A stretch of 64,000 nt of DNA from Myxococcales bacterium (GTDB taxonomy: Bacteria; Myxococcota_A; Polyangia; Polyangiales; Polyangiaceae). The DNA lies in NCBI GenBank assembly GCA_016703425.1, contig JADJCA010000029.1, positions 434,001 to 498,000 on the forward strand, written 5' to 3'. The position numbers and the translations under genes were made by a program. Of this stretch, positions 52,854-61,311 are shown one piece after another; position 1 is the first letter of the stretch; every line of letters begins with the position of its first letter. A model generated the notes under the pieces. The model was not told the origin of the DNA. It saw nothing but the letters and a program-made list of their open reading frames with translations, and made no database searches.

Positions 52854-55466
52854 ATGCGAGGGTCGACGCGCTCCATGATGCGAACCAAAGATCGTCTGAC
52901 GGTCCCGCCCACCCCTGGCAGTCCGGCTTCTGGCAGCCACGGCGCTCTCTCCCTCTTGCGCCGCCTCGCGGATGATCTCGCCTCGTCGCGTGGTGAACGC
53001 ACGACGACCGGTCACCTCCTCTCCGCCGTGGCCATGACCGAGGGAATGGCCAGCGATCTTCTCGCCGAGCGCCGTCTTGACGGGGAAGTGCTGCTCAAGG
53101 CGGCGCGCGTCCTCACCGACGACGGAGAGGGCGCCGTCGGTCGGGCCCTCGAGCGTGCGCGCGCGTTTGCGCTCCGTTCGACGACGCGCGAACCGAACGC
53201 GCTGCACCTGCTCTTCGCGCTCTGCCATGAGCGCGGCACCGCGTCTTACCGCACGCTCGAGCAATGTGGCGTCGACGTCTCGAAGGTTCGCGCGAGCGCG
53301 ATGCAACTCGCCATGGGGCTCGTCGCGCCGCGGCGGCCCTCGGCGCGCGAGCAGACGAGCGCACCGCGGGCGCCCTTCGCGCCGACTTCGTTGCTGAGGA
53401 GCGAGGCGCCGCAGAGAGCGCCGATTCCCGTCGTGCGGCCCGCGCCGCCGCCATCGCGCGTGCCCGTCGTCCAGGCGCCTTGGCCGCTCGGCGCGCCGCC
53501 CGTGGACGCCGCGTCGGCGCCGCCCCCTTCGTCGGTCGTCGTCGCGGCGCCGCCGAAAGCTCCGGCCCCCGTTCACTCCCGCGAGGCGCACCCTCGCAGC
53601 AAGGCCAAGGCCTCCGCGGCAAAGGCCAAGAAGGTCATCAAGGACGAAGCGCGTTTCGCCATCGACGCGAAGATCGCCCCGCTGCTGACGCAGCTCGGCA
53701 AGAACCTGACGCTCCTCGCGGCGCGCGGCGAGCTCGATCCGGTCGTCGGTCGCGAAGACGAGATCGAACGCATTCTCGACGTGCTAGCCAAGCGCGACGC
53801 GCGAAACCCCTGCCTCGTTGGCGTTCCCGGCGTCGGCAAGACGAGCGTCGTTCGGGGCCTCGCCACGAAGATCGCGAACCTCGCCCACGACGCCGTGACA
53901 GGGCTCGACGACCGCATCGTCATTGAGATCGAAGCCTCGGCGCTGGTCTCGGGGACCGGCCTTCGCGGCGCGTTGGCGGAGCGCATCGTCCAGCTCAAGA
54001 ACGAGATCAAGGCGACGGGCTCGCGGGTCGTCCTGTTCTTCGACGAGATCCACACGCTCTTTGCCGACGCGTCCGACGAGGGTGCCACGGAGCTCAAGAG
54101 CGCGCTCGCGAAAGGCGAGCTGGTTTGCATCGGCGCCTGCACGCGCGAGGAGTGCCGCCGCTTCATCGAGTCGGACCCCACGCTGCTCCGGCGCTTCTCG
54201 GTCATCGAGATCGAAGAGCCATCGCGCGAGGACGCCTTCCTCTCGATCGAAGCCGTCGTGCCGGCCTTCGAGCGCCACCACGAAGCGGCCTACTCCAAGG
54301 AGGCGATCGCCTGCGCCATCGGCTGGAGCATTCGTTACGTGACCGGACGCGCCCTTCCCGACAAAGCCATCAGCATCCTCGACCTCGCGGGAGCGCGCGT
54401 CCGGCGCCGCGGCGAGCGAGAGATTCTTCCGGAAGACGTGGCCGACGTGGTGTGCGAGCTCGCCGACGTCCCTCGCGAGCGGCTCCTTGAGACCGACGGC
54501 GATCGCATGCTTCGCCTCGACGCGCTCCTTGGCGAGCGGGTCGTGGGTCACGTGCCCGAGCTCCAGAAGATCGCCGGCGTACTGCGCCGCAACGCTTCGG
54601 GTCTTCGCGGCAAACGGCCCATCGGCACGTTCCTCCTCTTGGGGCCCACCGGTGTGGGCAAGACAGAGACCGCGAAGGCCATCGCCGAGAGCCTGTTCCA
54701 CAGCGAGCTGGCCATGACACGCCTCGACATGTCCGAATACGCCGAGCCTCACGCCATCGCGCGGCTGCTTGGCGCGCCGCCTGGCTACGTCGGACACGAG
54801 AGCGGCGGGCAGCTCACGGAAGCGGTGCGGAAGCGCCCGTATCAAGTGATCTTGCTCGACGAGATCGAGAAGGCCCATCGCGACGTGCTCGAAGCGTTCC
54901 TTCAAGTCTTCGACGAAGGCCGCATGACCGACGGGCGCGGCCGAACGGTGGACTTCACCAGCACCGTGCTCGTCTTAACGTCGAACCTCGGCGCCGAGCG
55001 CATCGGTCCGTCGTCGGCTCGGCGCGGCATCGGCTTCTCCCCGCAACGCGAGTCGCAGGTCGCGGCGGACGTGAAGGCGACGCTGCATCAAGCGGCGCGC
55101 GAGGGGCTTCCGCCGGAGCTCTACAACCGCATCGACGAGGTCCTGTCCTTCGGACCGCTCCTCCGCAGCGAGGTCGGCGAGGTGGCCCGCCGCATGCTCG
55201 CGGGCTTGGCCGACACCCTCGCCGAGGGCCGCGGTCTCCGGCTCGACATCGCCGACGCGGTCATCGAAGCGCTCCTCGACGAGGGAGGCTTCGACGTCAC
55301 GCTGGGCGCGCGGCCGATGCGGCGCGCGATCACGCGGCTCATCGAAGCGCCGCTCTCCGAGTTGCTCTTGCAGGGGCGCACGAACCCCGGCGACGTCGTT
55401 CTGCTCGACGTCGAAGGTGGGCACGTTGTCGTCGACATCGCGCGCGCCGCCAAGGCGACGGCGTAG
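52854..55466 (+). CDS. Clp-family AAA+ unfoldase (ClpA/ClpC-like, with Pro/Ala linker)
   Basis: An 870-residue double-ring ATPase. Residues 25-170 are a Clp N-domain pair (LLSAVAMTEGMASDLL, ALHLLFALCHERG). Residues 175-255 are a Pro/Ala/Val-rich linker. D1 has GVPGVGKTS at about 323 and VLFFDEIHTLF. D2 has GPTGVGKTE at about 596 and ILLDEIEKAH. There is no long coiled-coil M domain, so it is not ClpB. I726-G727-F728 after TSNLGAERI sits where ClpA and ClpX carry the IGL/IGF loop that docks ClpP, so it may feed a protease. The gene is divergent from tetR. Confidence 0.87.
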   Translation: MRGSTRSMMRTKDRLTVPPTPGSPASGSHGALSLLRRLADDLASSRGERTTTGHLLSAVAMTEGMASDLLAERRLDGEVLLKAARVLTDDGEGAVGRALERARAFALRSTTREPNALHLLFALCHERGTASYRTLEQCGVDVSKVRASAMQLAMGLVAPRRPSAREQTSAPRAPFAPTSLLRSEAPQRAPIPVVRPAPPPSRVPVVQAPWPLGAPPVDAASAPPPSSVVVAAPPKAPAPVHSREAHPRSKAKASAAKAKKVIKDEARFAIDAKIAPLLTQLGKNLTLLAARGELDPVVGREDEIERILDVLAKRDARNPCLVGVPGVGKTSVVRGLATKIANLAHDAVTGLDDRIVIEIEASALVSGTGLRGALAERIVQLKNEIKATGSRVVLFFDEIHTLFADASDEGATELKSALAKGELVCIGACTREECRRFIESDPTLLRRFSVIEIEEPSREDAFLSIEAVVPAFERHHEAAYSKEAIACAIGWSIRYVTGRALPDKAISILDLAGARVRRRGEREILPEDVADVVCELADVPRERLLETDGDRMLRLDALLGERVVGHVPELQKIAGVLRRNASGLRGKRPIGTFLLLGPTGVGKTETAKAIAESLFHSELAMTRLDMSEYAEPHAIARLLGAPPGYVGHESGGQLTEAVRKRPYQVILLDEIEKAHRDVLEAFLQVFDEGRMTDGRGRTVDFTSTVLVLTSNLGAERIGPSSARRGIGFSPQRESQVAADVKATLHQAAREGLPPELYNRIDEVLSFGPLLRSEVGEVARRMLAGLADTLAEGRGLRLDIADAVIEALLDEGGFDVTLGARPMRRAITRLIEAPLSELLLQGRTNPGDVVLLDVEGGHVVVDIARAAKATA

Positions 55467-55491
55467 AACGAGCTCTGCGAGACGGAGTCGC

Positions 55492-55518
55492 GGGCGGTCA
55501 CCGCTTTGGCGACCGCCC
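55492..55518. terminator. Bidirectional hairpin between convergent genes
   Basis: GGGCGGTC and GACCGCCC pair over 8 bp around an 11-base loop. It lies between the clp-like gene and the peptidoglycan-binding protein gene and suits termination from both sides, though without a T-run. Confidence 0.55.
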
Positions 55519-55537
55519 CGCTGCTCCGGAGGTCGCT

Positions 55538-56137
55538 TCAGAAGATGCTCTTCACCGTGCTCCAGATCGACTTGCCAACGTTCGAGACAGCCTCTCCCGC
55601 CGAGTGAACGGTGCCGCTGATGGCGTCGCCGATCTTGGCGACAAAGGAGGGGTCCGCGGCCGGCGCGGGCTCCGCTTGCGCCGCTTCGAGGGCCGCCGCG
55701 TCGACCTCCGGCGTGGCCTCAGTGACGACAGAAGCCTCGATGTGCTCGACCGTGATCTCCTGAAAGCCAGGCACGAGGGCAAGCGTCTTGGGGCCCGCGA
55801 GGCCGTCGACGTCGAGGCCGTTTTCTCCTTGGAACTTCTTCAGCGCCGCTTCCGTTCCCGGACCGAAGGCGCCGTCGGCCTCGATGCCGAGACCCGCTTG
55901 AAGCTTCCGAACCATCTCACCGCGGATGCCCTTGTGGAGCAAGACGAGCTCGTGCAGCCCCATCTGCGTGAACGTGTCGGGGCCCGCGATGCCATCGGCC
56001 GAGAGTCCGTTGTCGGTCTGGTACTGAATGAGCGCCGCTTCGGTCCCCTGACCGAAGATGCCATCGGCGCTCACGCCGAGCTTGCCTTGAAGGATCCGAA
56101 CGGGCTCTCCCGAGAGTCCACGCCTGAGCATCGCCAT
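55538..56137 (-). CDS. Protein with two peptidoglycan-binding (PG_binding_1) repeats
   Basis: A 199-residue protein. Two PG_binding_1 repeats are seen: LRRGLSGEPVRILQGKLG...DGIFGQGTEAALIQYQ (residues 4-60) and the second with VRKLQAGLGIEADGAFGPGTEAALKKFQ (70-118). The remaining 80 residues are an Ala/Glu/Pro linker and an amphipathic tail (GDAISGTVHSAGEAV). There is no signal peptide, so delivery to the wall would need another route. Enzyme domain absent; it may bind wall fragments or anchor a partner. Confidence 0.85.
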   Translation of the reverse strand: MAMLRRGLSGEPVRILQGKLGVSADGIFGQGTEAALIQYQTDNGLSADGIAGPDTFTQMGLHELVLLHKGIRGEMVRKLQAGLGIEADGAFGPGTEAALKKFQGENGLDVDGLAGPKTLALVPGFQEITVEHIEASVVTEATPEVDAAALEAAQAEPAPAADPSFVAKIGDAISGTVHSAGEAVSNVGKSIWSTVKSIF

Positions 56138-56224
56138 GGGGCTTACCTCGCTTGCTGGAGAGGTTTCCAGCGAGGCGCATCGTGGTCGCGTACGAGCGAC
56201 GTCGCAAGGCGCGGCGTATGTTCA

Positions 56225-56265
56225 GCGCGAGAGCGGCGGCCCTTCTCGAGCGCCGCTTGGCGCGC
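56225..56265 (+). promoter_or_regulatory. Hairpin in the leader of the lactonase-fold gene
   Basis: Inner arms AGCGGCG/CGCCGCT (7 bp) and outer arms GCGCG/CGCGC (5 bp) are joined by a 2x3 internal loop; the loop has 12 bases. It ends 18 bases before the ATG, ahead of SD GAGG (56276-56279). Confidence 0.35.
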
Positions 56266-56283
56266 GGGCCACCGTGAGGCAAG

Positions 56284-57522
56284 ATGACCCGGTTGCACCG
56301 CTCGTCCTCACGCTCTCTCGCAACCCTCGCGCTCGTTGGCGCGGCGCCGATGCTCGCGGGTGTGGCGTGCAACTCGGAGTCAACGATAGCAGGCGGCGCC
56401 GCCACGGCGCCCTTCGATGCGAGTGCGTCGCCCGGCGACGCGACGCTGTCGAACGACGGTGGTCGCGGAGTCGCCAGCGACGGTGCTTCGCAAGATGACG
56501 CCGCCACGAAGGGCCCGCTCTTCGGTTTCGTCGGCGCAGGCGACGGCAAGATCCGCGTCTACGACGTGAGCGACACGACCGGCGCCTGGTCGCTCAAGCG
56601 AGAGTCGAACGTCGGCGGCCACCCGTCGTTCCTCGCGTTCGACCCTTCGCGTCGACGCGTCGTCGCCACCGACGAGAGCGGCGGGCTCGTGCGCTCCTTC
56701 GCCTTCGATCCAGCGACCGGCGCCCTCTCGGCGGTGAACGAGCGGTCCGCGGGCGGCGCGGGCACGACGCACGTCTCGTTCGACCCCGCGGGAACTTGGG
56801 TCATGGTTGCAAACTACACGGGCGGCAACATGTCCATCCTGCCCATCGACGCGGCCGGCGTCTTGGGCCCCCCCGCCGACACCAAGGCCTCCGGTGAGAA
56901 GTCGCATTGGGCTGGCACCAACCCTTCGGGCACTCACGTCTTCGTGCCGGCGCTCGGTACCGACGCCGTGTCGCAATACATCCTCGACGGCAGCACCGGC
57001 ACGCTGACATCAAACGGCGTGGCCCCCGTGCCCAAGGGCGCAGGCCCGCGGCACCTCGCCTTTCATCCGTCGGAGAAGTGGGCCTACTTGATCAACGAGC
57101 TTGCCATCAGCGTGACCGCGATGGACTTCGACAAGGCGAGCGGCAAGCTCACGGCCAAGGGCACGACGTCTGCGCTACCGGCTGGCCAGGGAGCGGCGGG
57201 GGTGTCGGGGGCCGAGATCGCCCTTCACCCGAGCGGCAAGTTCGTCTACGCGTCGACGCGCGGATACAACTCCATCGCCGCCTTCCACGTGGCGCCGACG
57301 GACGGCGCGCTCACGCTCGTCGCCAACGTGCCGACGGGCGGCGACCGCCCGCGGAGCTTCGGCATCGACCCGGGCGGCACGCTCCTCTTCGCGGCGAATC
57401 AAGTCGCCGCGGCCATCGTCGGGTTTCGCATCGACAGCGCGAGCGGCGCCCTGACGCCGCTCGGCAACGTCGTTTCGAGCGTCCCGTCGCCGACCTTCGT
57501 CGGCCTCGCGCGCATGCCTTGA
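56284..57522 (+). CDS. Lactonase-fold seven-bladed propeller lipoprotein
   Basis: A 412-residue exported protein. The signal peptide ends near MLAGVACNSE (Cys about 29). An Asp/Ala linker leads to a seven-bladed propeller of the PF10282 family (6-phosphogluconolactonase type), with repeats such as FDPATGALSAV, GPRHLAFHPSEKWAYLINE, GAEIALHPSGKFVYASTRG and SFGIDPGGTLLFAANQ. The fold cleaves sugar lactones in its cytoplasmic members, but a lipoprotein outside the cell may only bind. Confidence 0.85.
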   Translation: MTRLHRSSSRSLATLALVGAAPMLAGVACNSESTIAGGAATAPFDASASPGDATLSNDGGRGVASDGASQDDAATKGPLFGFVGAGDGKIRVYDVSDTTGAWSLKRESNVGGHPSFLAFDPSRRRVVATDESGGLVRSFAFDPATGALSAVNERSAGGAGTTHVSFDPAGTWVMVANYTGGNMSILPIDAAGVLGPPADTKASGEKSHWAGTNPSGTHVFVPALGTDAVSQYILDGSTGTLTSNGVAPVPKGAGPRHLAFHPSEKWAYLINELAISVTAMDFDKASGKLTAKGTTSALPAGQGAAGVSGAEIALHPSGKFVYASTRGYNSIAAFHVAPTDGALTLVANVPTGGDRPRSFGIDPGGTLLFAANQVAAAIVGFRIDSASGALTPLGNVVSSVPSPTFVGLARMP

Positions 57523-57553
57523 GGTGAGCTGCCGCTTGCGCGGGGGCTGCTAC

Positions 57554-57567
57554 CGACTAAGTAGTCG
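57554..57567. promoter_or_regulatory. Palindrome CGACTAAGTAGTCG before the hydrolase gene
   Basis: CGACTA and TAGTCG are perfect 6-bp arms around a 2-base centre, 19 bases before the hydrolase ATG. An operator or small hairpin is possible. Confidence 0.35.
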
Positions 57568-57586
57568 TGGCAACGCCGCGACCCTG

Positions 57587-58471
57587 ATGAGTCCCTCCAT
57601 GAAACCATCCGCAACGTGGGCGCCGCTCAGCCGACGCGCCCGCCTAGGCGGGGTCGATTTGCACTGGGTTGAAGCGGGAAAGGGCACCCCCGTCGTTCTG
57701 GTCCACGGATTCACGCGCAGTCACCGCGTGTGGATTCCCGTCGCCCGTCGCCTCGCCAAGACGCACCGCGTCTTCGCCGTCGACCTGCCGGGGGCCGGCG
57801 AATCGGGGCGAGCCGACGCGCCTTACACGCTGGAATGGAACGCCGAGTGCCTCGACAAGTGGCTCGACCACCTTGCCGTGGGCCCCGTTGACGCGGCCGG
57901 GCACTCGTACGGCGGCGGAGTACTTCAGTGGCTGTTGCTCGTGAACCGCGCGCGCATTCGGCGCCTCGCACTCGTCTCGTCGGGCGGTCTCGGCCCCGAT
58001 GTCGCGCTCTGGCTCCGCATCGCGTCGCTGCCCGGGGTGCTCGATCGCGCGCTCGATCCGATGGTGTCGGTGGCCCGCGCCGTTCTCGCGCGGTGGCCGG
58101 CGCGTCCGCTCAAGCTGGCGCGCTCGTGGCTCGTCGACAATCAAGCGCGAGGCACCGGGCGCGCCCTCGGTCGCTCGGTGCGCAACGTCATCGGGCTCCG
58201 CGGGCAGACGCGCACGTTCTACGATCACGCCGCGCGCGTGGCCGAGCTCCCTCCGATTCGCATCTTTTGGGGCGCAGACGATCGAACGATCCCCGCGGTG
58301 CATGGGGAGCGCCTCGCAGCGGCGCTCTCTCATTGCGACTTCGTGCGCTTCGCGAACTGCGGACACTCGCCGCCGCGGGAGCGCGCCGGCGAGCTCGCCC
58401 GCGCACTCGCCGAGTTCTTTGCCGCCGAGTCGTTGCCGACGCCTGTGCTGCGTCAGGCCACGTGGACCTAA
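57587..58471 (+). CDS. Alpha/beta-fold hydrolase
   Basis: A 294-residue hydrolase. VVLVHGF (oxyanion HG at 40-41), AVDLPGAGESG and the nucleophile S107 in GHSYGG are clear. The acid is probably the Asp in FWGADDRTIP, and the His is in NCGHSPPRE. The cap region (about 125-215) is basic and helical. Such enzymes are esterases, haloalkane dehalogenases or C-C hydrolases; the substrate cannot be told. Start at 57587 is chosen over 57524 because the extra N-terminal residues are Arg/Cys-rich. Confidence 0.86.
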   Translation: MSPSMKPSATWAPLSRRARLGGVDLHWVEAGKGTPVVLVHGFTRSHRVWIPVARRLAKTHRVFAVDLPGAGESGRADAPYTLEWNAECLDKWLDHLAVGPVDAAGHSYGGGVLQWLLLVNRARIRRLALVSSGGLGPDVALWLRIASLPGVLDRALDPMVSVARAVLARWPARPLKLARSWLVDNQARGTGRALGRSVRNVIGLRGQTRTFYDHAARVAELPPIRIFWGADDRTIPAVHGERLAAALSHCDFVRFANCGHSPPRERAGELARALAEFFAAESLPTPVLRQATWT

Positions 58472-58475
58472 ACGG

Positions 58476-59369
58476 TCATGCGCCCATGGCGCGGTAGGCG
58501 TCGTGGGCCTCGCGGGCGAGGTCTTCGACGATTTCAGAGATGGGCTTGACGGCGTGGATCAGCCCGACGCCCTGGCCAGCGCTCCAAATGTCCTTCCAGC
58601 GCTTTGCGCCTTCGGGGCTGTGATCAGGCGTGAAGCCTTCGGGAACGGTGTCCTTGAAGAAGTTCGCGTGGATGCCCGAGACGGCGTCCGTGTAGACGAT
58701 GTCTTCGGGGCCCGCCGAGACGACCTTGTCTTTGTACGCCGTCGCCGCGCCGCATTCGGTCGACGCGATGAACCTCGTGCCGAGGTAACAAAGGTCCGCG
58801 CCGAGCGCGAGGCTCGCCACGACCTGACGGCCATCGGAGATGCACCCCGCTGCCAAGATGGGCACGCCAAGCTCGGCTTTGAGCCAGGGCACCAGCACGA
58901 AGGGGGAGATTCGACCCGCGTGACCGCCGGCGCCGGCGGAGACAGCGATGATGCCGTCGACGCCTGCCGCGACGGCCTTTTTTCCGTGGGCGAGCCCGAT
59001 GACGTCGTGGAACACGAGCCGGCCGTGCTCATGGGCGCGCTTCGCGAGCTCCGTGGGGTTGCCGTAGCTCGTGAGCAAGACCGGCACCTCGAACTCGAGA
59101 CACAGGGCCATGTCGGCTTCCACGCGCTCTTTGGCCGTGAGACCCATGGTGATGTTGATGCCGAAGGCGCGATCGGTGCGGGCCCGGATCCACGCGAGGT
59201 CTTCGCGCAGCTTCTCCGCCGTGCGCGCGTTCAGTGAAGGCATGCAGCCCAGGATGCCCGCCTCGGCGCACGCCACGATCATCTCCTTGTTGGAGATGAG
59301 GAACATCGGCGCAGCGACGAAGGGGTATTTGAGACCGAGCTTCTTGGAGAGGGGCGTCGAGAGATTCAT
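58476..59369 (-). CDS. Nitronate monooxygenase family FMN protein
   Basis: A 297-residue TIM-barrel flavoprotein of the NPD/2-nitropropane dioxygenase family. The start has KYPFVAAPMF, then GHAG in SAGAGGHAGR (146-153) with H150, AAGCISDGRQV and GADLCYLGTRFIASTE, the FMN phosphate-binding region. It would oxidise nitronates (toxic nitroalkane products) or act on enoyl-type compounds. It is convergent with the hydrolase (4 bases). Confidence 0.88.
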   Translation of the reverse strand: MNLSTPLSKKLGLKYPFVAAPMFLISNKEMIVACAEAGILGCMPSLNARTAEKLREDLAWIRARTDRAFGINITMGLTAKERVEADMALCLEFEVPVLLTSYGNPTELAKRAHEHGRLVFHDVIGLAHGKKAVAAGVDGIIAVSAGAGGHAGRISPFVLVPWLKAELGVPILAAGCISDGRQVVASLALGADLCYLGTRFIASTECGAATAYKDKVVSAGPEDIVYTDAVSGIHANFFKDTVPEGFTPDHSPEGAKRWKDIWSAGQGVGLIHAVKPISEIVEDLAREAHDAYRAMGA

Positions 59370-59485
59370 TCGCCGCCATGTTAGCCGAGCGTGGCCCGCG
59401 TCGTGGTGACGCGATGCGCGGGCACCTGCCGCAATCGCGCGCCAACCGCCTTGAACTTCGCTCGAGCAAGCGCTCGAATCGAGCC

Positions 59486-60004
59486 ATGCCGTTCCTGGAA
59501 ATTCTCGACACGTACTTCCGCGGCGAGCGCGCCGAGAGCCTCTACTTCATCTTGCCGCTCGGTCTCGCGTGTTTGGCGTTCGCCGCCGCCGTCCTCGCCG
59601 CCGAGCGTTCGTCGTTCGTGGTGGGCGTCGCCGGCGTCTTCGTCGTGCTCGGCCTCGTGCTATCGGCCGTCGGCGGCGGCGTGGGATTTCGGACAGCGAG
59701 TCAGGTGACGACGCTGCACAAGGAATTCGACACCGATCGGGCGGCCTTCGCCGTGAAGGAGGGCGCCCGCATGGAAAAGGTCAACGCGAATTGGCCCGTC
59801 TACCTGGCGACCTGGACCGTCTTTGCGCTCCTCGGGCTGTTGCTTCGCTTTGCAGTCCGCCATGAGCTCGCCAACGGCGTCGGCATCGCGCTCGTCTTCT
59901 TCGGCGGCGTAGGCCTGCTCATCGATGGCTTCGCCGAGCGCCGCGCGAGACCGTACACCGAGGCCCTCTCGGAGCTTCGTCGCGAGACCGGAGGCGGGCG
60001 CTAG
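59486..60004 (+). CDS. Hypothetical four-helix membrane protein
   Basis: A 172-residue protein with helices near residues 19-37, 43-63, 107-125 and 131-150. A charged loop between helices 2 and 3 contains EFDTDRAAFAVKEGARM. The C-terminal tail is Arg/Glu-rich. No motif is recognised. ATG 59486 is chosen because upstream residues are Arg-rich and have no hydrophobic start. Confidence 0.62.
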   Translation: MPFLEILDTYFRGERAESLYFILPLGLACLAFAAAVLAAERSSFVVGVAGVFVVLGLVLSAVGGGVGFRTASQVTTLHKEFDTDRAAFAVKEGARMEKVNANWPVYLATWTVFALLGLLLRFAVRHELANGVGIALVFFGGVGLLIDGFAERRARPYTEALSELRRETGGGR

Positions 60005-60035
60005 CGCAGGCGAGCGCGCGAGCTAGCCAAACGGA

Positions 60036-61031
60036 TCAGAGCGTGGCTTCGAGTTGCTGCTGCGCCAGCTCGAAGGCCTTCGAGTTGTTGTCGGCGGGCT
60101 TCTTCACGGCCGCCGGTCGCGCCGGCGGCTCGAACCGGCTCGGCGCGCGGAACGACGGCGCGCTGGACTTTGCTGCTCCGGGCGTTGCCGGCTGCACCTG
60201 AGGCGCCGCCGCTTGAGGCACCTTAGCGGGAGGCGCGGCAGGCATCGTGATCGCGACGGGCGTGGGCTTCACGGCGGCCGGCGGCGGCGCCGCCGCGGCG
60301 ATGGCGGCTGCGAGCGGCAAGGGTGCGCTCACGGGCGCGATGGGGCGCTCGGCAGCGCTGCCGCGAAGGAGCAGCACGACGAGCGAGGCGCCGGCGAACG
60401 TCATGGCCGCGACGGCTCCGCCCCAGAGCCACTTGGTTCGGTTCTGCTTCGCACGCACCTGCCGATTGATTTCACCGGCCGACGGGATCGACATGCGCGG
60501 CGCCGCCGGTGGCGGGGCCACCTCGGCCGCGGCGGGCCGCGACACGGGGCGCATGGCGGGAGCCGTATCCATCGGTCGAACACGCGTCATGTCGCGCGGT
60601 GGCAAAGGCGCCGGCGCCGGCGGCCTCACCGAGGCCGACGCCACGGGACGCGCTTCGCGGAGCTCGTGAGCGTCGTTCAACGATGGGCGGCTGCGGCGAA
60701 GCTCGCGGCTAATGTTCGCCTCGATCTCGTCGATCGACGGCGCCGAGCGGCGCGGCGCTGGTGTTGGCGCGGCGGCGACGGGGTCGCCACGACCGCGCAC
60801 CACGGTGGTGTCTGTGTCCGTCGCCGGTCGCGACGTGCGGGGCGGGGCGGTGCTCCCGAAGGCCTCGTACCCGGCCGGCATCGCCATGGTGCAATCGCGA
60901 TCGGAGACCTCGCCCTCGTACTCGTTCGCGGCCTGGGAGCGCGGTCGCGGCGCGAGTCGTTCGCCGCTCTCCGACGGGTTGGGGGCTCGGAATCCGTCCG
61001 GTCGTCCGCGAGAAGCCGCTCCGTTTCGCAC
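60036..61031 (-). CDS. Hypothetical single-helix membrane protein with Pro/Ala-rich parts
   Basis: A 331-residue protein. The GTG at 61031 follows a perfect AGGAGG 8 bases upstream, which fixes the start. Residues 1-205 are disordered-looking, with Pro/Arg/Ala and a SIDEIEANISRELRRSRP helix near 100. One membrane helix is at about 211-232 (GGAVAAMTFAGASLVVLLL), and a Pro/Ala-rich tail ends in an amphipathic helix (KAFELAQQQLEATL). No domain is recognised. The 280 bases upstream hold no supported gene. Confidence 0.66.
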   Translation of the reverse strand: MRNGAASRGRPDGFRAPNPSESGERLAPRPRSQAANEYEGEVSDRDCTMAMPAGYEAFGSTAPPRTSRPATDTDTTVVRGRGDPVAAAPTPAPRRSAPSIDEIEANISRELRRSRPSLNDAHELREARPVASASVRPPAPAPLPPRDMTRVRPMDTAPAMRPVSRPAAAEVAPPPAAPRMSIPSAGEINRQVRAKQNRTKWLWGGAVAAMTFAGASLVVLLLRGSAAERPIAPVSAPLPLAAAIAAAAPPPAAVKPTPVAITMPAAPPAKVPQAAAPQVQPATPGAAKSSAPSFRAPSRFEPPARPAAVKKPADNNSKAFELAQQQLEATL

Positions 61032-61311
61032 TCGAATACCTCCTGGGCTCGAGCGCGCCGCCGCCGCACCCGAGGCTTCACATCAGCATTCGGAATCCAC
61101 CCAAACAAGAAGAATTGCGGTGGCGACGTAAAGCTACATCGGTGACGGAATGTTGAGCTCTCTGTGCGGTAGCTGCCTACGCCACTAAAGTGTTCGTAAC
61201 CATTGATGAAACTCGGTGTCCGCTGGCAGGCAGACCCCGGAGGCCATTTGTCTCAAGTAGGTCCCGCTTCCCACGGTTCGGGCGGCAGGAGACCGCCTTC
61301 CGTCGTTCGCG

